Below, piece by piece: positions 1 to 8,509 of a DNA stretch of 64,000 nucleotides. A program made the position numbers and the translations under genes. Source of the stretch: CAVVAH01 sp963746175 (GTDB lineage: Bacteria; Actinomycetota; Actinomycetes; JACCUZ01); contig CAVVAH010000004.1 in the NCBI GenBank assembly GCA_963746175.1, forward strand, positions 992,001 to 1,056,000, written 5' to 3'. Below the pieces are notes generated by a model. The model was not told the DNA's origin, did no database searches, and saw only the letters and a list, made by a program, of their open reading frames with translations. Position 1 is the first letter of the stretch. Every line of letters begins with the position of its first letter.

Positions 1-370
1 CGGGAACATCATGGGGATCTCGAAGGGGTCGAAGAACCCCGAGGCCGCCTGGGCACTGATCAAGTACCTGACGCTGGACAACGCCGCGATCATCAAGCTG
101 GCCAACGGCATCAAGAACGTGCCGACCACCCAGGAGGCGCTCAGCTCCCCGCAGCTCGAGGTGGACGACCAGTTCCAGACCTTCCTCGACATCTTCCAGA
201 ACCCGGGCACCGAGACCTCGCCGTCCACGGCGAACGGAGCCGTGTACCAGACGCAGTTCGACGACTTCGTGCAGAAGTGGCAGCGCGGGCAGGTGAGCGA
301 TCTCGATGCGGGCCTGCAGAAGGTCGACGACGAGATCGACAAGGCCCTCGAGCTGGGACAGGCCCCGTAA
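1..370 (+). CDS. Sugar ABC transporter solute-binding protein, C-terminal fragment
   Basis: Only the last ~122 residues are inside the window; the reading frame is open from base 2. The fragment has the helix KNPEAAWALIKYL and an acidic helical tail, typical of the C-terminal lobe of family 1 (CUT1-type) extracellular sugar-binding proteins. The stop codon lies 19 bp before the first permease gene, so it is the binding component of the importer encoded next. The ligand cannot be read from this fragment; the downstream GH4 enzyme suggests a glucoside-type oligosaccharide (inference). The signal peptide and lipobox would be outside the window. Confidence 0.8.
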   Translation, partial: GNIMGISKGSKNPEAAWALIKYLTLDNAAIIKLANGIKNVPTTQEALSSPQLEVDDQFQTFLDIFQNPGTETSPSTANGAVYQTQFDDFVQKWQRGQVSDLDAGLQKVDDEIDKALELGQAP

Positions 371-389
371 GGCCCGGCCCGGCAGCCCG

Positions 390-1367
390 ATGACCTCGAC
401 GACCCTGGAACGAGCGCCCGCTGCGGCGCCGCCGGCGAGCAGGCGGCGCCAGCAGCGGGGCATCGTCGCGCTGCTGATGGCCCCGTGGTTCCTCGGGTTC
501 CTCGTCTTCTTCGCCTACCCGCTGGTCGCCACGGTCTGGTACTCGTTCACGCGGTTCGACCTGCTGTCGCCGCCACAGTTCGTCGGGCTGCGCAACTACA
601 GCTACTTCGTCTTCGACGACCCGAACTCGTGGAAGTCGCTGCGGAACACGCTGTGGTTCGTCGTGTTCATGATGCCGGCCCGGCTGGTGTGCGCCCTGCT
701 GATCGCCCAGCTGCTGACCAAGATCCGGCGGGGCGGAAGCGTGTACCGCACGGTGTTCTTCCTGCCGTCGCTCGCACCGCCCGTCGCCGCGACCATCGCC
801 TTCGCCTTCCTCTTCAACCCCGCTACGGGAGCGGTCAACTCGGTGCTCGGCTGGTTCGGCGTGACGGGTCCGCTGTGGTTGAGCGACCCGGCGCTGGCCA
901 AACCCGTGCTGCTCACCCTCGGCGTCTGGGGCATGGGCGACGTGATGGTCATCTTCCTGGCGGCCCTGCTCGACGTCCCGACCGACCAGTACGAGGCGGC
1001 GGAGCTCGACGGCGCGAACAGCGTCCAGCAGTTCCGCTACATCACCCTGCCGAACCTGTCGCCCGTGCTGCTGTTCGCCGCGGTGACCGGGGTGATCCAG
1101 ACCCTGCAGTACTTCACCCAGGCCGCGGTGGCGTCGTCCCTCGCCGCCGGTGTGGCGACCACCGGCGGTGGCTCGGCGAGCTCGCTGGGCTACCCCGACG
1201 GGTCGACACTGACGTACCCCCTGTGGCTGTACCAGATGGGCTTCAAGAACTTCTACCTCGGCTACGCCTGCGCCATGGCGGTGATCCTGCTCGTCATCAG
1301 CATGGTCTTCACGCTGTTCCTGCTCCGTCGGTCCGCCGCATTCTTCGGGGCAGAGGCGGTCCGATGA
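390..1367 (+). CDS. Sugar ABC transporter permease, MalF type
   Basis: About 325 residues, inner-membrane permease of a CUT1 carbohydrate importer. The start at 390 is chosen because it follows the solute-binding stop closely and leaves a short basic cytoplasmic tail (RRRQQR) before the first membrane helix (VALLMAPWFLGFLVFFAYP). About six hydrophobic segments are visible. The EAA loop that contacts the ATPase, EAAELDGA...ITLPNLSP, begins near residue 201. The 3' end overlaps the next permease gene by 4 bp (ATGA), implying translational coupling. No ATPase gene is in the operon; such importers often use a shared MsiK-like ATPase encoded elsewhere (family knowledge). Confidence 0.9.
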   Translation: MTSTTLERAPAAAPPASRRRQQRGIVALLMAPWFLGFLVFFAYPLVATVWYSFTRFDLLSPPQFVGLRNYSYFVFDDPNSWKSLRNTLWFVVFMMPARLVCALLIAQLLTKIRRGGSVYRTVFFLPSLAPPVAATIAFAFLFNPATGAVNSVLGWFGVTGPLWLSDPALAKPVLLTLGVWGMGDVMVIFLAALLDVPTDQYEAAELDGANSVQQFRYITLPNLSPVLLFAAVTGVIQTLQYFTQAAVASSLAAGVATTGGGSASSLGYPDGSTLTYPLWLYQMGFKNFYLGYACAMAVILLVISMVFTLFLLRRSAAFFGAEAVR

Positions 1368-2239
1368 CCACCGTCAGGCCGGCCGTCCGCCGGCCGCGAG
1401 CCACCGCCGGTGGTCGCGGTGGCAGCGCCCTCGTCGTCGTCGCCGAGCACGCGATCGCCATCGCGCTCGGCGTCATCATCCTGGCGCCGATGGCGCTGAT
1501 CCTGCTGACGGCGTTCATGGACAGCGGGCAGACCCTCACCTCCGACGTCTGGCCGCGGAGCTGGCACCCGTCGAACTTCGGCGACGTGTTCGCGAAGGCA
1601 CCTTTCCTCACCTGGCTGAAGAACTCGCTGCTGTACAGCGTGCTCGCCACCGGCTTCATGCTGCTCTCGAGCTTCCCGGCGGCGTACGCCCTCGCCCGCC
1701 TGCAGTGGCGCGGCCGCAACCTGGTGATGTTCGCGGTCATCACCATGATGATGCTGCCGCCGCAGGTGACGATCGTCCCCGTGTACCAGATGTGGGCGGA
1801 CCTGAACCTGACCGGAACCCTGTGGCCGCTGATCCTGCCCAACCTGCTGGGCGACGCGTTCTCGGTCTTCCTGCTCCGTCAGTTCCTGGTCTCGATCCCG
1901 CAGGAGTACTCCGACGCGGCTCGCGTGGACGGTGCCTCGGAGCTGCAGATCATGCTGCACGTCATCGTCCCGCTGGCGAGGCCGGCGATCGCGGCGACCT
2001 CCATCTTCATGTTCTTCACCACGTGGAACGACTACTTCGGGCCGCTGCTGTACACGAGCGACCAGCCGGAGAACTGGCCGGTGGCCGTCGGCCTCGCGTC
2101 GTTCCGCGGCCTGCACCACGTCCAGTGGAACCTCGTCATGGCCGCCACCGTCCTGGTGATGGTGCCGGTGATCGTCCTGTTCTTCTTCGCCCAGAAGGCC
2201 TTCGTCGAAGGTGTCACGCTCACGGGGGTCAAGGGATGA
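1364..2239 (+). CDS. Sugar ABC transporter permease, MalG type
   Basis: 291 residues, second membrane subunit of the importer. The ATG overlaps the stop of the preceding permease. It has a basic N-terminus, a first membrane helix around residues 28-50 (IALGVIILAPMALILLTAF) and the EAA loop DAARVDGA...VIVPLARP near residue 183. The end FVEGVTLTGVKG is typical of MalG-like subunits. The stop overlaps the next gene by 4 bp. With the MalF-type partner it forms the translocation pore; substrate is inferred only from the neighbouring glycosidase and kinase. Confidence 0.9.
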   Translation: MTTVRPAVRRPRATAGGRGGSALVVVAEHAIAIALGVIILAPMALILLTAFMDSGQTLTSDVWPRSWHPSNFGDVFAKAPFLTWLKNSLLYSVLATGFMLLSSFPAAYALARLQWRGRNLVMFAVITMMMLPPQVTIVPVYQMWADLNLTGTLWPLILPNLLGDAFSVFLLRQFLVSIPQEYSDAARVDGASELQIMLHVIVPLARPAIAATSIFMFFTTWNDYFGPLLYTSDQPENWPVAVGLASFRGLHHVQWNLVMAATVLVMVPVIVLFFFAQKAFVEGVTLTGVKG

Positions 2240-3495
2240 AGGTCACGGTCGTCGGCGGCGGGTCGACGTACACCCCCGAGCTCGTCGACGGCATCGCACG
2301 CCTCCGGGACCTGCTGCCCGTCGAGGAGCTGGCCCTCACCGATCCCGCGGAGGACCGGCTCGCGCTGGTCGCCGGTGTGTCGACGCGCATCTTCGCGGCA
2401 CAGGGGCACCCCGGACGCGTCACGCGTACCGCGTCGCTCGACGCAGCACTCGACGGCGCTGACCTCGTGCTGCTCCAGCTGCGGGTCGGCGGGCAGGCTG
2501 CCCGTGCGGTCGACGAGACACTGCCGCTCGAGTGCGGCTGCGTCGGTCAGGAGACGACGGGTGCCGGGGGACTGGCGAAGGCGCTGCGCACGGTGCCGGT
2601 GGTGCTCGACATCGCCGAGCGGGTCCGTCGCGTGGCCGCCGACCAGGCCTGGATCGTCGACTTCACCAACCCGGTCGGCATCGTCACGCGCGCACTGCTG
2701 GACGCCGGGCACCGGGCCGTCGGCCTGTGCAACGTCGCCATCGGCAACCAGCGGGCGGTCGCCGCCCACCTCGGCGTGGCCGACGACGCGGTCACCCTGG
2801 ACCACGTCGGCCTCAACCACCTCACCTGGACCCGTCGCGTCCTGGTGGACGGCATCGATGTGCTGCCCGATCTGCTCGACGAGGGGGCGGAGCCGCTGGC
2901 AGGCCGCTCCGGGCTGCCGCTCGAGCTGCTGCGCCGGCTGAGCGTCTGGCCGTCGTACTACCTGCGGTACTTCTACGAGCACGACGCGGTCGTCGGGGAG
3001 CAGCGCACGGCGACCTCGCGCGCCGAGCAGGTCGCCGCGATCGAGCGCGAGCTGCTGGACCTCTACGCCGACCCCGAGCTCGCCGAGAAGCCGGCGCTGC
3101 TCGCCCAGCGCGGCGGTGCGTACTACTCGGAGGCCGCGGTGCACCTGATGGCCTCGTTGACCGCGGACCGCGGCGACGTCCAGGTGGTCAACGTGCGCAA
3201 CCGCGGCACGCTGCCGTTCCTCGCCGACGACGCAGTCGTCGAGGTGCCGGCGCGGGTCGGGTCCGACGGCGCCACGCCCGAGCCCTCGGCGGCCCTGGAC
3301 CCGCTGTACGCCGGCCTGGTGGCGCACGTGTCGGCGTACGAGGAGCTGGCCCTGGACGCGGCGCTGCGCGGAGGACGGGAACGGGTGTTCCGCGCTCTGC
3401 TCGGCCACCCGCTCGTGGGGCAGCGCGACAAGGCGGAGCGCCTCACCGACCTGTTGCTGGACGCGAACCGCTCCCACCTGCGCTGGCTGGCATGA
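2236..3495 (+). CDS. GH4 family 6-phospho-beta-glucosidase-like enzyme
   Basis: 419 residues, cytoplasmic. Glycoside hydrolase family 4 enzymes use NAD and a divalent metal and cleave by a redox-elimination mechanism. Visible features are the N-terminal dinucleotide loop VTVVGGGSTYTPEL, the metal-binding Cys165 in GLCNVAIGNQ and His195 in VGLNHLTW, and the conserved VDFTNPVGIVT. The start ATG overlaps the permease stop. Length is normal for the family (~410-450). Family members act on 6-phosphorylated alpha- or beta-glycosides; the beta assignment rests on overall resemblance. An ABC rather than a PTS importer means phosphorylation would have to come from a kinase, possibly the next gene (inference). 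Confidence 0.85.
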   Translation: MKVTVVGGGSTYTPELVDGIARLRDLLPVEELALTDPAEDRLALVAGVSTRIFAAQGHPGRVTRTASLDAALDGADLVLLQLRVGGQAARAVDETLPLECGCVGQETTGAGGLAKALRTVPVVLDIAERVRRVAADQAWIVDFTNPVGIVTRALLDAGHRAVGLCNVAIGNQRAVAAHLGVADDAVTLDHVGLNHLTWTRRVLVDGIDVLPDLLDEGAEPLAGRSGLPLELLRRLSVWPSYYLRYFYEHDAVVGEQRTATSRAEQVAAIERELLDLYADPELAEKPALLAQRGGAYYSEAAVHLMASLTADRGDVQVVNVRNRGTLPFLADDAVVEVPARVGSDGATPEPSAALDPLYAGLVAHVSAYEELALDAALRGGRERVFRALLGHPLVGQRDKAERLTDLLLDANRSHLRWLA

Positions 3496-4502
3496 CGGCA
3501 GCGGTCCTGGCGGTCGACGGGGGCAACAGCAAGACCGACGTCGCGCTGGTCGCGGCCGACGGGACGCTGCTGGCACATGCCCGCGGGCCGGGGTCCTGCC
3601 ACCAGATCATCGGCATCGACGCCGCGATGCACGTGCTGGCCGACCTGGTCGGCCGTGCGGTGCAGGAGGCCGGCCAGGCGTCGAGCGGGCCGGTGGCGGA
3701 CCGCGGGGCGTTCTACCTCGCGGGCGCCGACCTGCCCGTCGAGATCGAGATGCTGTGGGGCCGCGTCGCCGCGATGGGCTGGTCGACGGACCTGGACATC
3801 GACAACGACACCTTCGCGCTGCTGCGCGCGGGCTCGGAGTCGCCGGACCGGGTCGCGGTGGTCTGCGGTGCGGGCATCAACTGCGTGGGCGTCTCGGCCG
3901 CCGGCGGCACCGTGCGCTTCCCCTCGCTGGGCCGGCTCTCCGGCGACTGGGGAGGTGGCCTGCAGCTGAGCGGCGAGGCGCTGTGGTTCGCCGTCCGCGC
4001 CGAGGACGGCCGCGGTGAGCCGACCGCCCTGCGGGCGGCGGTGGCGGACCACTTCGGAGCCGCGACCGTGGCCGAGGTCTCGGCCGGACTGCACCTGGGG
4101 ACGATCTCCGCCGAACGGCTGCACGAGCTGGTGCCGCTGCTGTTCGCCGTGGCGGCCGGGGGCGACGACGTCGCGCGTCGCGTGGTGGTCCGGATGGCCG
4201 AGGAGGTGTCGTTGATGGCGGTCGCGGCACTCACCAGGCTGGACCTGCTGGACCGGCCGGCGGACCTGGTGCTCGGTGGTGGCGTCCTGGCCTCCCGCGA
4301 CCCGCTGCTGCTCGGCACGGCGGAGTCCCTGGTCCGGCGACGCGCCCCCCAGGTGGAGATCCGCGTCGTCGACGCGGCACCGGTCGTGGGCGCCGCACTG
4401 CTCGGGCTGGACGCGCTGGGGTCGACGGCAGAGGTCGAGGGGCGACTGCGCTCGGCGTTGCTCGCCCGGACCGGCGCGCTCGGCTCGCCCGCCCCTGCCT
4501 GA
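3492..4502 (+). CDS. BadF/BadG/BcrA-type ATPase, N-acetylglucosamine-kinase-like
   Basis: 336 residues, ASKHA-fold sugar kinase relative. The phosphate-1 motif AVDGGNSKTDVAL is at residues 7-19, followed by DNDTFALLRAG, a glycine-rich AVVCGAGINCVG loop and SLGRLSGDWGGG; a late VLGGGV loop completes the nucleotide fold. It is the last gene of the coupled operon (4-bp overlap with the GH4 gene). The likely role is to phosphorylate the sugar released or imported, feeding or following the GH4 step. GlcNAc, glucosamine or glucose are all possible. It ends 34 bp before the convergent dnaB stop, with no clear terminator in that gap. Confidence 0.82.
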   Translation: MTAAVLAVDGGNSKTDVALVAADGTLLAHARGPGSCHQIIGIDAAMHVLADLVGRAVQEAGQASSGPVADRGAFYLAGADLPVEIEMLWGRVAAMGWSTDLDIDNDTFALLRAGSESPDRVAVVCGAGINCVGVSAAGGTVRFPSLGRLSGDWGGGLQLSGEALWFAVRAEDGRGEPTALRAAVADHFGAATVAEVSAGLHLGTISAERLHELVPLLFAVAAGGDDVARRVVVRMAEEVSLMAVAALTRLDLLDRPADLVLGGGVLASRDPLLLGTAESLVRRRAPQVEIRVVDAAPVVGAALLGLDALGSTAEVEGRLRSALLARTGALGSPAPA

Positions 4503-4536
4503 TGACGCCTCGGCGTGGGTGCCCTGCAGGCTGGTG

Positions 4537-6879
4537 TCAGCTCTGCGCCATGTCGACGAAGCGGGAGTAGTGACCCTGGAACGCCACCGTGATCGTCGCG
4601 GTCGGGCCGTTGCGGTGCTTGGCCACGATGAAGTCGGCCTCGCCGGCGCGCGGCGACTCGCGCTCGTAGAGCTCCTCGCGGTGCAGCAGCACCACCATGT
4701 CCGCGTCCTGCTCGATGGAGTTGTGCACCGCGACACCGTCGGCGATGAAGTTGTGCCCGTTGAGCACCGTCGCGTCGAAGACCTCTTCCTCACCGACACT
4801 CGTGAGGGAGACGACGGTGTCCCAGAGCACGTCATTGGTGGCGAGCATCTCGAGGTCGTCCTCAGCCAGGACGGCCGACATCCGCTCGAGCGTCTGCGTG
4901 CCCGTCGCCACGCTCACGGCCCGGTCGACCGGCTCGGTGAGCAGTCGCTCGACGCGCTGCCAGACCCCGGAGTCGCGCACGGCGCCCTGCTTGCGTGCCT
5001 TGGTCTCGGCGAGCACGTGGCGCAGCATGCGCGCGGCGTCCGCGCCGGGAAAGCCGATCTCCTGGAGGAATCGGCGCTGGTCGTCGACGTCAGCGATGCG
5101 GACGGTGCAGCTGCGCGTGACGACCGAGATGCCGAAGCGGAGCAGCAGCCGAGAGACATCGTCAGCATCACCGGTCGAGTCGCACATCAGCCACACCGTC
5201 CCGCGGCCGTCCGGTCCGGCGTCGACGCCGCCGTGCTCGCGCCACAGCCCCCACAACGTGTGGGCGATCGTCGTCTTGGGTGACCGGAAGACGTGGCGAG
5301 GCAGGGGGAACTGGACCGGGACGCCCGAGTCTGCGAGTGGGCCGACGGGAGCCGGGACGTGGCGCGGGACGGCCAGCCGGCTGCCGACCTCGAACTCACC
5401 GAGCGGACGCCAGCCGTCGAAGGTGAGGAACGGGTGGTTGGCCGTGGCCCGCACCGTCTTGCCGGTCGCGAGGCGCAGCTCGAAGACCTCACGTCGACCC
5501 GTGGCAAAGACGTGCGTCATCACCCGCGGGACGTAGCGCAGCGACTCGTCCAGCGACCACACCGGGACGTCACGCGCGTCCTCGGCGAACAGCTCGCCCA
5601 TCGTCACCTCCGCGCCCGTGTCCGCCCGCAGGATGCGTGTGGATGCCGGGAGGCAGCCCGACTCTCGAAGGTCGGACATCTGCGGCTTCTTGTCGGTGCG
5701 CTGCTCGGAGCCGCGGTTGAGCTGCGAGATCGCGATGACCGGGACCTCGAGCTCCTTGGCGAGCAGCTTGATCGCACGCGAGAACTCGGAGACCTCCTGC
5801 TGGCGGCTCTCGACCCGCTTGCCGCTCGACATCAGCTGGAGGTAGTCGATGATGACCAGCTTGAGGTCGTTGCGCTGCTTGAGCCGGCGGCACTTCGCGC
5901 GGATCTCCATCATCGACATGTTGGGCGAGTCGTCGATGAAGAGCGGCGCGTTGGACACCTCGCCCATCCGTCGTGCGAGCCGCGTCCAGTCGTCGTCGGT
6001 CAGCCGGCCGGTGCGCATGTGGTGCAAGGGCACGCGTGCCTCGGCCGAGAGCAGACGCATGGTGATCTCGTTGCGGCTCATCTCCAGCGAGAAGATGCAG
6101 GTGGCCATGTTGTTCTTGATGGCCGCGCTGCGCGCAACGTCCAATCCAAGCGTCGATTTCCCGACAGCCGGGCGGGCGGCGAGGACGATCATCTGGCCGG
6201 CGTGCAGGCCGTTGGTGAGCTCGTCGAAGTCGGCGAACCCGGTCGGGACGCCGACCATCTCGCCGCCGCGCGAGCCGATCGCCTCGATCTCGTCGAGGGT
6301 GCCCTCCATGATCGCCGAGAGCGGGAGGTAGTCCTCCGAGGTGCGCCGGTCGGTGACGTTGTAGACCTCGACCTGGGCGGCGTCGACGATGTCGTCGGAG
6401 TCGCCGTCCCCGGCGTAGCCCATCTGGACGATCTTGGTGCCGGCCTCGATCAGCCGGCGCAGGACCGCGGTCTCCCGCACGATCTTCGCGTAGTAGCCGG
6501 CGTTGGCGGCCGTGGGGACCGACTGGAGCAGCGTGTGGAGGTACGGCGCGCCGCCGACCCGGCCGAGCTCACCCCGCTTCTGCAGCTCGGCGGAGACCGT
6601 CACGGCGTCGGCCGGCTCGCCGCGGCCGTAGAGGTCGAGGATCGACTCGAAGACCAGCTCGTGGGCGGGCCGGTAGAAGTCGTGGCCGCGGACCACCTCG
6701 ACCACGTCGGCGATGGCGTCCTTGGACAGCAGCATGCCGCCGAGCACGGACTGCTCGGCGGCGAGGTCCTGCGGCGGGGTGCGGATCAGCTCAGCGGCCG
6801 ACGGCGCGCTCGGGAACTCCGCGATCGACACCGGCGACGCTCCCCTAGCACTAGCCCTGGACACAACGAGGTCGCTCAT
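4537..6879 (-). CDS. dnaB: Replicative DNA helicase DnaB with in-frame intein
   Basis: 780-residue precursor; removing the 312-residue intein leaves a 468-residue helicase, normal for DnaB. The N-terminal primase-interaction domain covers residues ~35-140 (PPQDLAAEQSVLGGML). The RecA-like motor has Walker A AARPAVGKST near 234-243 and Walker B LVIIDYLQL near 341-349. The intein sits after Gly408 in DLRESG; translation resumes at Ser721 in SIEQDADMVV. The 5'-to-3' hexameric helicase unwinds the fork ahead of the replisome. It converges with the sugar operon and diverges from the MATE gene. Activity requires splicing, so the intein must be functional or the cell would lose replication. Confidence 0.97.
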   Translation of the reverse strand: MSDLVVSRASARGASPVSIAEFPSAPSAAELIRTPPQDLAAEQSVLGGMLLSKDAIADVVEVVRGHDFYRPAHELVFESILDLYGRGEPADAVTVSAELQKRGELGRVGGAPYLHTLLQSVPTAANAGYYAKIVRETAVLRRLIEAGTKIVQMGYAGDGDSDDIVDAAQVEVYNVTDRRTSEDYLPLSAIMEGTLDEIEAIGSRGGEMVGVPTGFADFDELTNGLHAGQMIVLAARPAVGKSTLGLDVARSAAIKNNMATCIFSLEMSRNEITMRLLSAEARVPLHHMRTGRLTDDDWTRLARRMGEVSNAPLFIDDSPNMSMMEIRAKCRRLKQRNDLKLVIIDYLQLMSSGKRVESRQQEVSEFSRAIKLLAKELEVPVIAISQLNRGSEQRTDKKPQMSDLRESGCLPASTRILRADTGAEVTMGELFAEDARDVPVWSLDESLRYVPRVMTHVFATGRREVFELRLATGKTVRATANHPFLTFDGWRPLGEFEVGSRLAVPRHVPAPVGPLADSGVPVQFPLPRHVFRSPKTTIAHTLWGLWREHGGVDAGPDGRGTVWLMCDSTGDADDVSRLLLRFGISVVTRSCTVRIADVDDQRRFLQEIGFPGADAARMLRHVLAETKARKQGAVRDSGVWQRVERLLTEPVDRAVSVATGTQTLERMSAVLAEDDLEMLATNDVLWDTVVSLTSVGEEEVFDATVLNGHNFIADGVAVHNSIEQDADMVVLLHREELYERESPRAGEADFIVAKHRNGPTATITVAFQGHYSRFVDMAQS
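4720..5655 (-). mobile_element. DnaB intein (312 aa), endonuclease domain degenerate
   Basis: The boundaries are read from splice motifs. Cys409 starts block A (CLPASTRIL), block B is TANHPF (T479, H482), and the C-terminal block F/G reads NFIADGVAVHN ending at Asn720 with penultimate His719; Ser721 is the +1 nucleophile. All splicing residues are present. The central ~200 residues resemble a LAGLIDADG (DOD) homing endonuclease (HTLWGLWREHGG; SRLLLRFGIS), but the motif lacks the usual GDG/GDA acidic signature, so cutting activity is probably lost. Local base composition is similar to the host gene, suggesting old residence. Confidence 0.93.
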
Positions 6880-6965
6880 GGATCACTAGATCGCGACCGT
6901 CGGACAGAACCCTCTCGCGTTCCCGGACCCGCTCCGACCATCCGGGCGGATGACCCCGTTTCGGC

Positions 6966-7116
6966 TGTGGACGGGCTGTGGACAACGCCCGCGCCAGGTG
7001 GGGACGACGCCGGGCCCGTCGTGGACCCGGGTGTGGACAGGCTGTGCACGGCGCCGGTGCTCGAGGTCGCCGCAGGGCTGCCGAGTGCACGCACGGCCGT
7101 CCACCCCTGTGGACCG
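6966..7116. promoter_or_regulatory. Cluster of DnaA-box-like sites between dnaB and the MATE gene
   Basis: The 262-bp divergent gap between dnaB and the MATE gene carries repeated 9-mers related to the actinobacterial DnaA box TGTGGACAA: TGTGGACGG at 6966, a perfect TGTGGACAA at 6977, TGTGGACAG at 7032, TGTGCACGG at 7043 and TGTGGACCG at 7108, all in one orientation. They could couple dnaB transcription to DnaA or titrate DnaA about 40 kb from oriC. Function is inferred; only the motifs are seen. No clear -35/-10 pair was assigned here. Confidence 0.5.
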
Positions 7117-7141
7117 CGGAAAGTTTCGCCCGCTGTCTACG

Positions 7142-8506
7142 ATGCGGACGGTGCGACCGACATCCGGACACCCGGCCGACGGCCTGCCGGACCGACGGGT
7201 GCACGACCGGGAGATCCTCCGGCTCGCGGTGCCGGCGTTCGGCGCGCTGGTGGCCGAGCCGCTGTTCCTGCTGGCCGACTCGGCGATCGTCGGGCATCTG
7301 GGTACCCCGCAGCTGGCCGGCCTCGGCGTCGCCGGCGCGCTGCTCGCCACCGCGGTGTCGGTCTGCGTCTTCCTCGCCTACGGCACCACCGCGTCGGTCG
7401 CCCGCCGGGTCGGCGCGGGCGACCTCCGGGCCGCCGTCGCGCAGGGCGTCGACGGGATCTGGCTGGCGGTCGGGCTGGGCGTCGCCCTCGCCGCCGTGCT
7501 GGCCGTGGCCGGCGGACCGCTCGTCGACGCGTTCGGCACCTCGGCCCGCGCCACGCCGTACGCCCTGACCTACCTGCACGTGTCGCTGGTGGGGCTGCCC
7601 GCGATGCTCGCCGTGCTGGCCGCGACCGGCGTGCTGCGCGGCCTGCAGGACACCCGCACCCCGCTGGTCGTCGCCGCCGTCGGCGCCGCGGCCAACGTCG
7701 TGCTCAACCTGCTCCTCGTCTACGGCGTGGGGCTCGGCATCGCGGGATCAGCGCTCGGGACGGTGCTGGCGCAGGGCGGGATGGCAGCGGCGTTCGTCGT
7801 CGTCGTGGTCCGCGGTGCCCGCCGCGAGGGCGCGTCGCTGCGGCCGGACCTGCCGGGCATCCGGGCCGCGGGGCGGGCCGGTGTCCCGCTCGTCGTGCGG
7901 ACGGTGACCCTGCGGGCGGCGCTGCTGCTCATGACGTACGTCGCCACCGCGGCCGGCACCGTGGCGGTCGCCGCGCACCAGGTGGCCTTCACCACCTGGA
8001 TGTTCCTGTCGCTGATGCTCGACGCGGTGGCCATCGCCGGCCAGGCGATCGTGGGTCGCTACCTGGGGGCGGCCGACGTCGCCGGCACCCGGGCCGCGAC
8101 CCGGCGGATGGTCGAGTGGGGCGTGCTCTCCGGTGTCCTGCTCGGAGTGGTGCTGCTGACCGTGCGTGCGGCCTTCGTGCCGCTGTTCACCGACGACCCG
8201 GCCGTGCGGTCGCTGCTCGCCGACGTGCTGGTCGTCGCCGCGGTGGCCCAGCCGGTGTGCGGCATCGTCTTCGCCCTCGACGGCGTGCTCATCGGCGCGG
8301 GCGACGGCCGCTACCTCGCGTGGGCCGGCGTCGGCACGCTGGTCGCGTTCGCGCCACTGGCCCTGCTGGTGCTGGCGGCCGACGGCGGCCTGGTGGCGCT
8401 GTGGTGGGCGTTCGACGGGTTCCTGCTCGTGCGGCTGCTGACGCTGGTGCCACGCTGGCTCGGCGGCCGGTGGATGGTCACCGGCGCGTCACTGCCCGCG
8501 CGGTGA
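7142..8506 (+). CDS. MATE family efflux transporter (DinF-like)
   Basis: 454 residues from the ATG at 7142, chosen because the conserved part (HDREILRLAVPAFGALVAEP) begins shortly after it. About 12 hydrophobic segments are arranged as two MatE halves; the first contains LFLLADSAIVGHLG around residues 41-54, the family's signature region. Such proteins export drugs or metabolites in exchange for Na+ or H+. A dinF-like gene between rplI and dnaB is also found in other actinomycetes (general knowledge). It reads divergently from dnaB and ends 3 bp before the convergent DinB-fold gene. Confidence 0.88.
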   Translation: MRTVRPTSGHPADGLPDRRVHDREILRLAVPAFGALVAEPLFLLADSAIVGHLGTPQLAGLGVAGALLATAVSVCVFLAYGTTASVARRVGAGDLRAAVAQGVDGIWLAVGLGVALAAVLAVAGGPLVDAFGTSARATPYALTYLHVSLVGLPAMLAVLAATGVLRGLQDTRTPLVVAAVGAAANVVLNLLLVYGVGLGIAGSALGTVLAQGGMAAAFVVVVVRGARREGASLRPDLPGIRAAGRAGVPLVVRTVTLRAALLLMTYVATAAGTVAVAAHQVAFTTWMFLSLMLDAVAIAGQAIVGRYLGAADVAGTRAATRRMVEWGVLSGVLLGVVLLTVRAAFVPLFTDDPAVRSLLADVLVVAAVAQPVCGIVFALDGVLIGAGDGRYLAWAGVGTLVAFAPLALLVLAADGGLVALWWAFDGFLLVRLLTLVPRWLGGRWMVTGASLPAR

Positions 8507-8509
8507 GGG

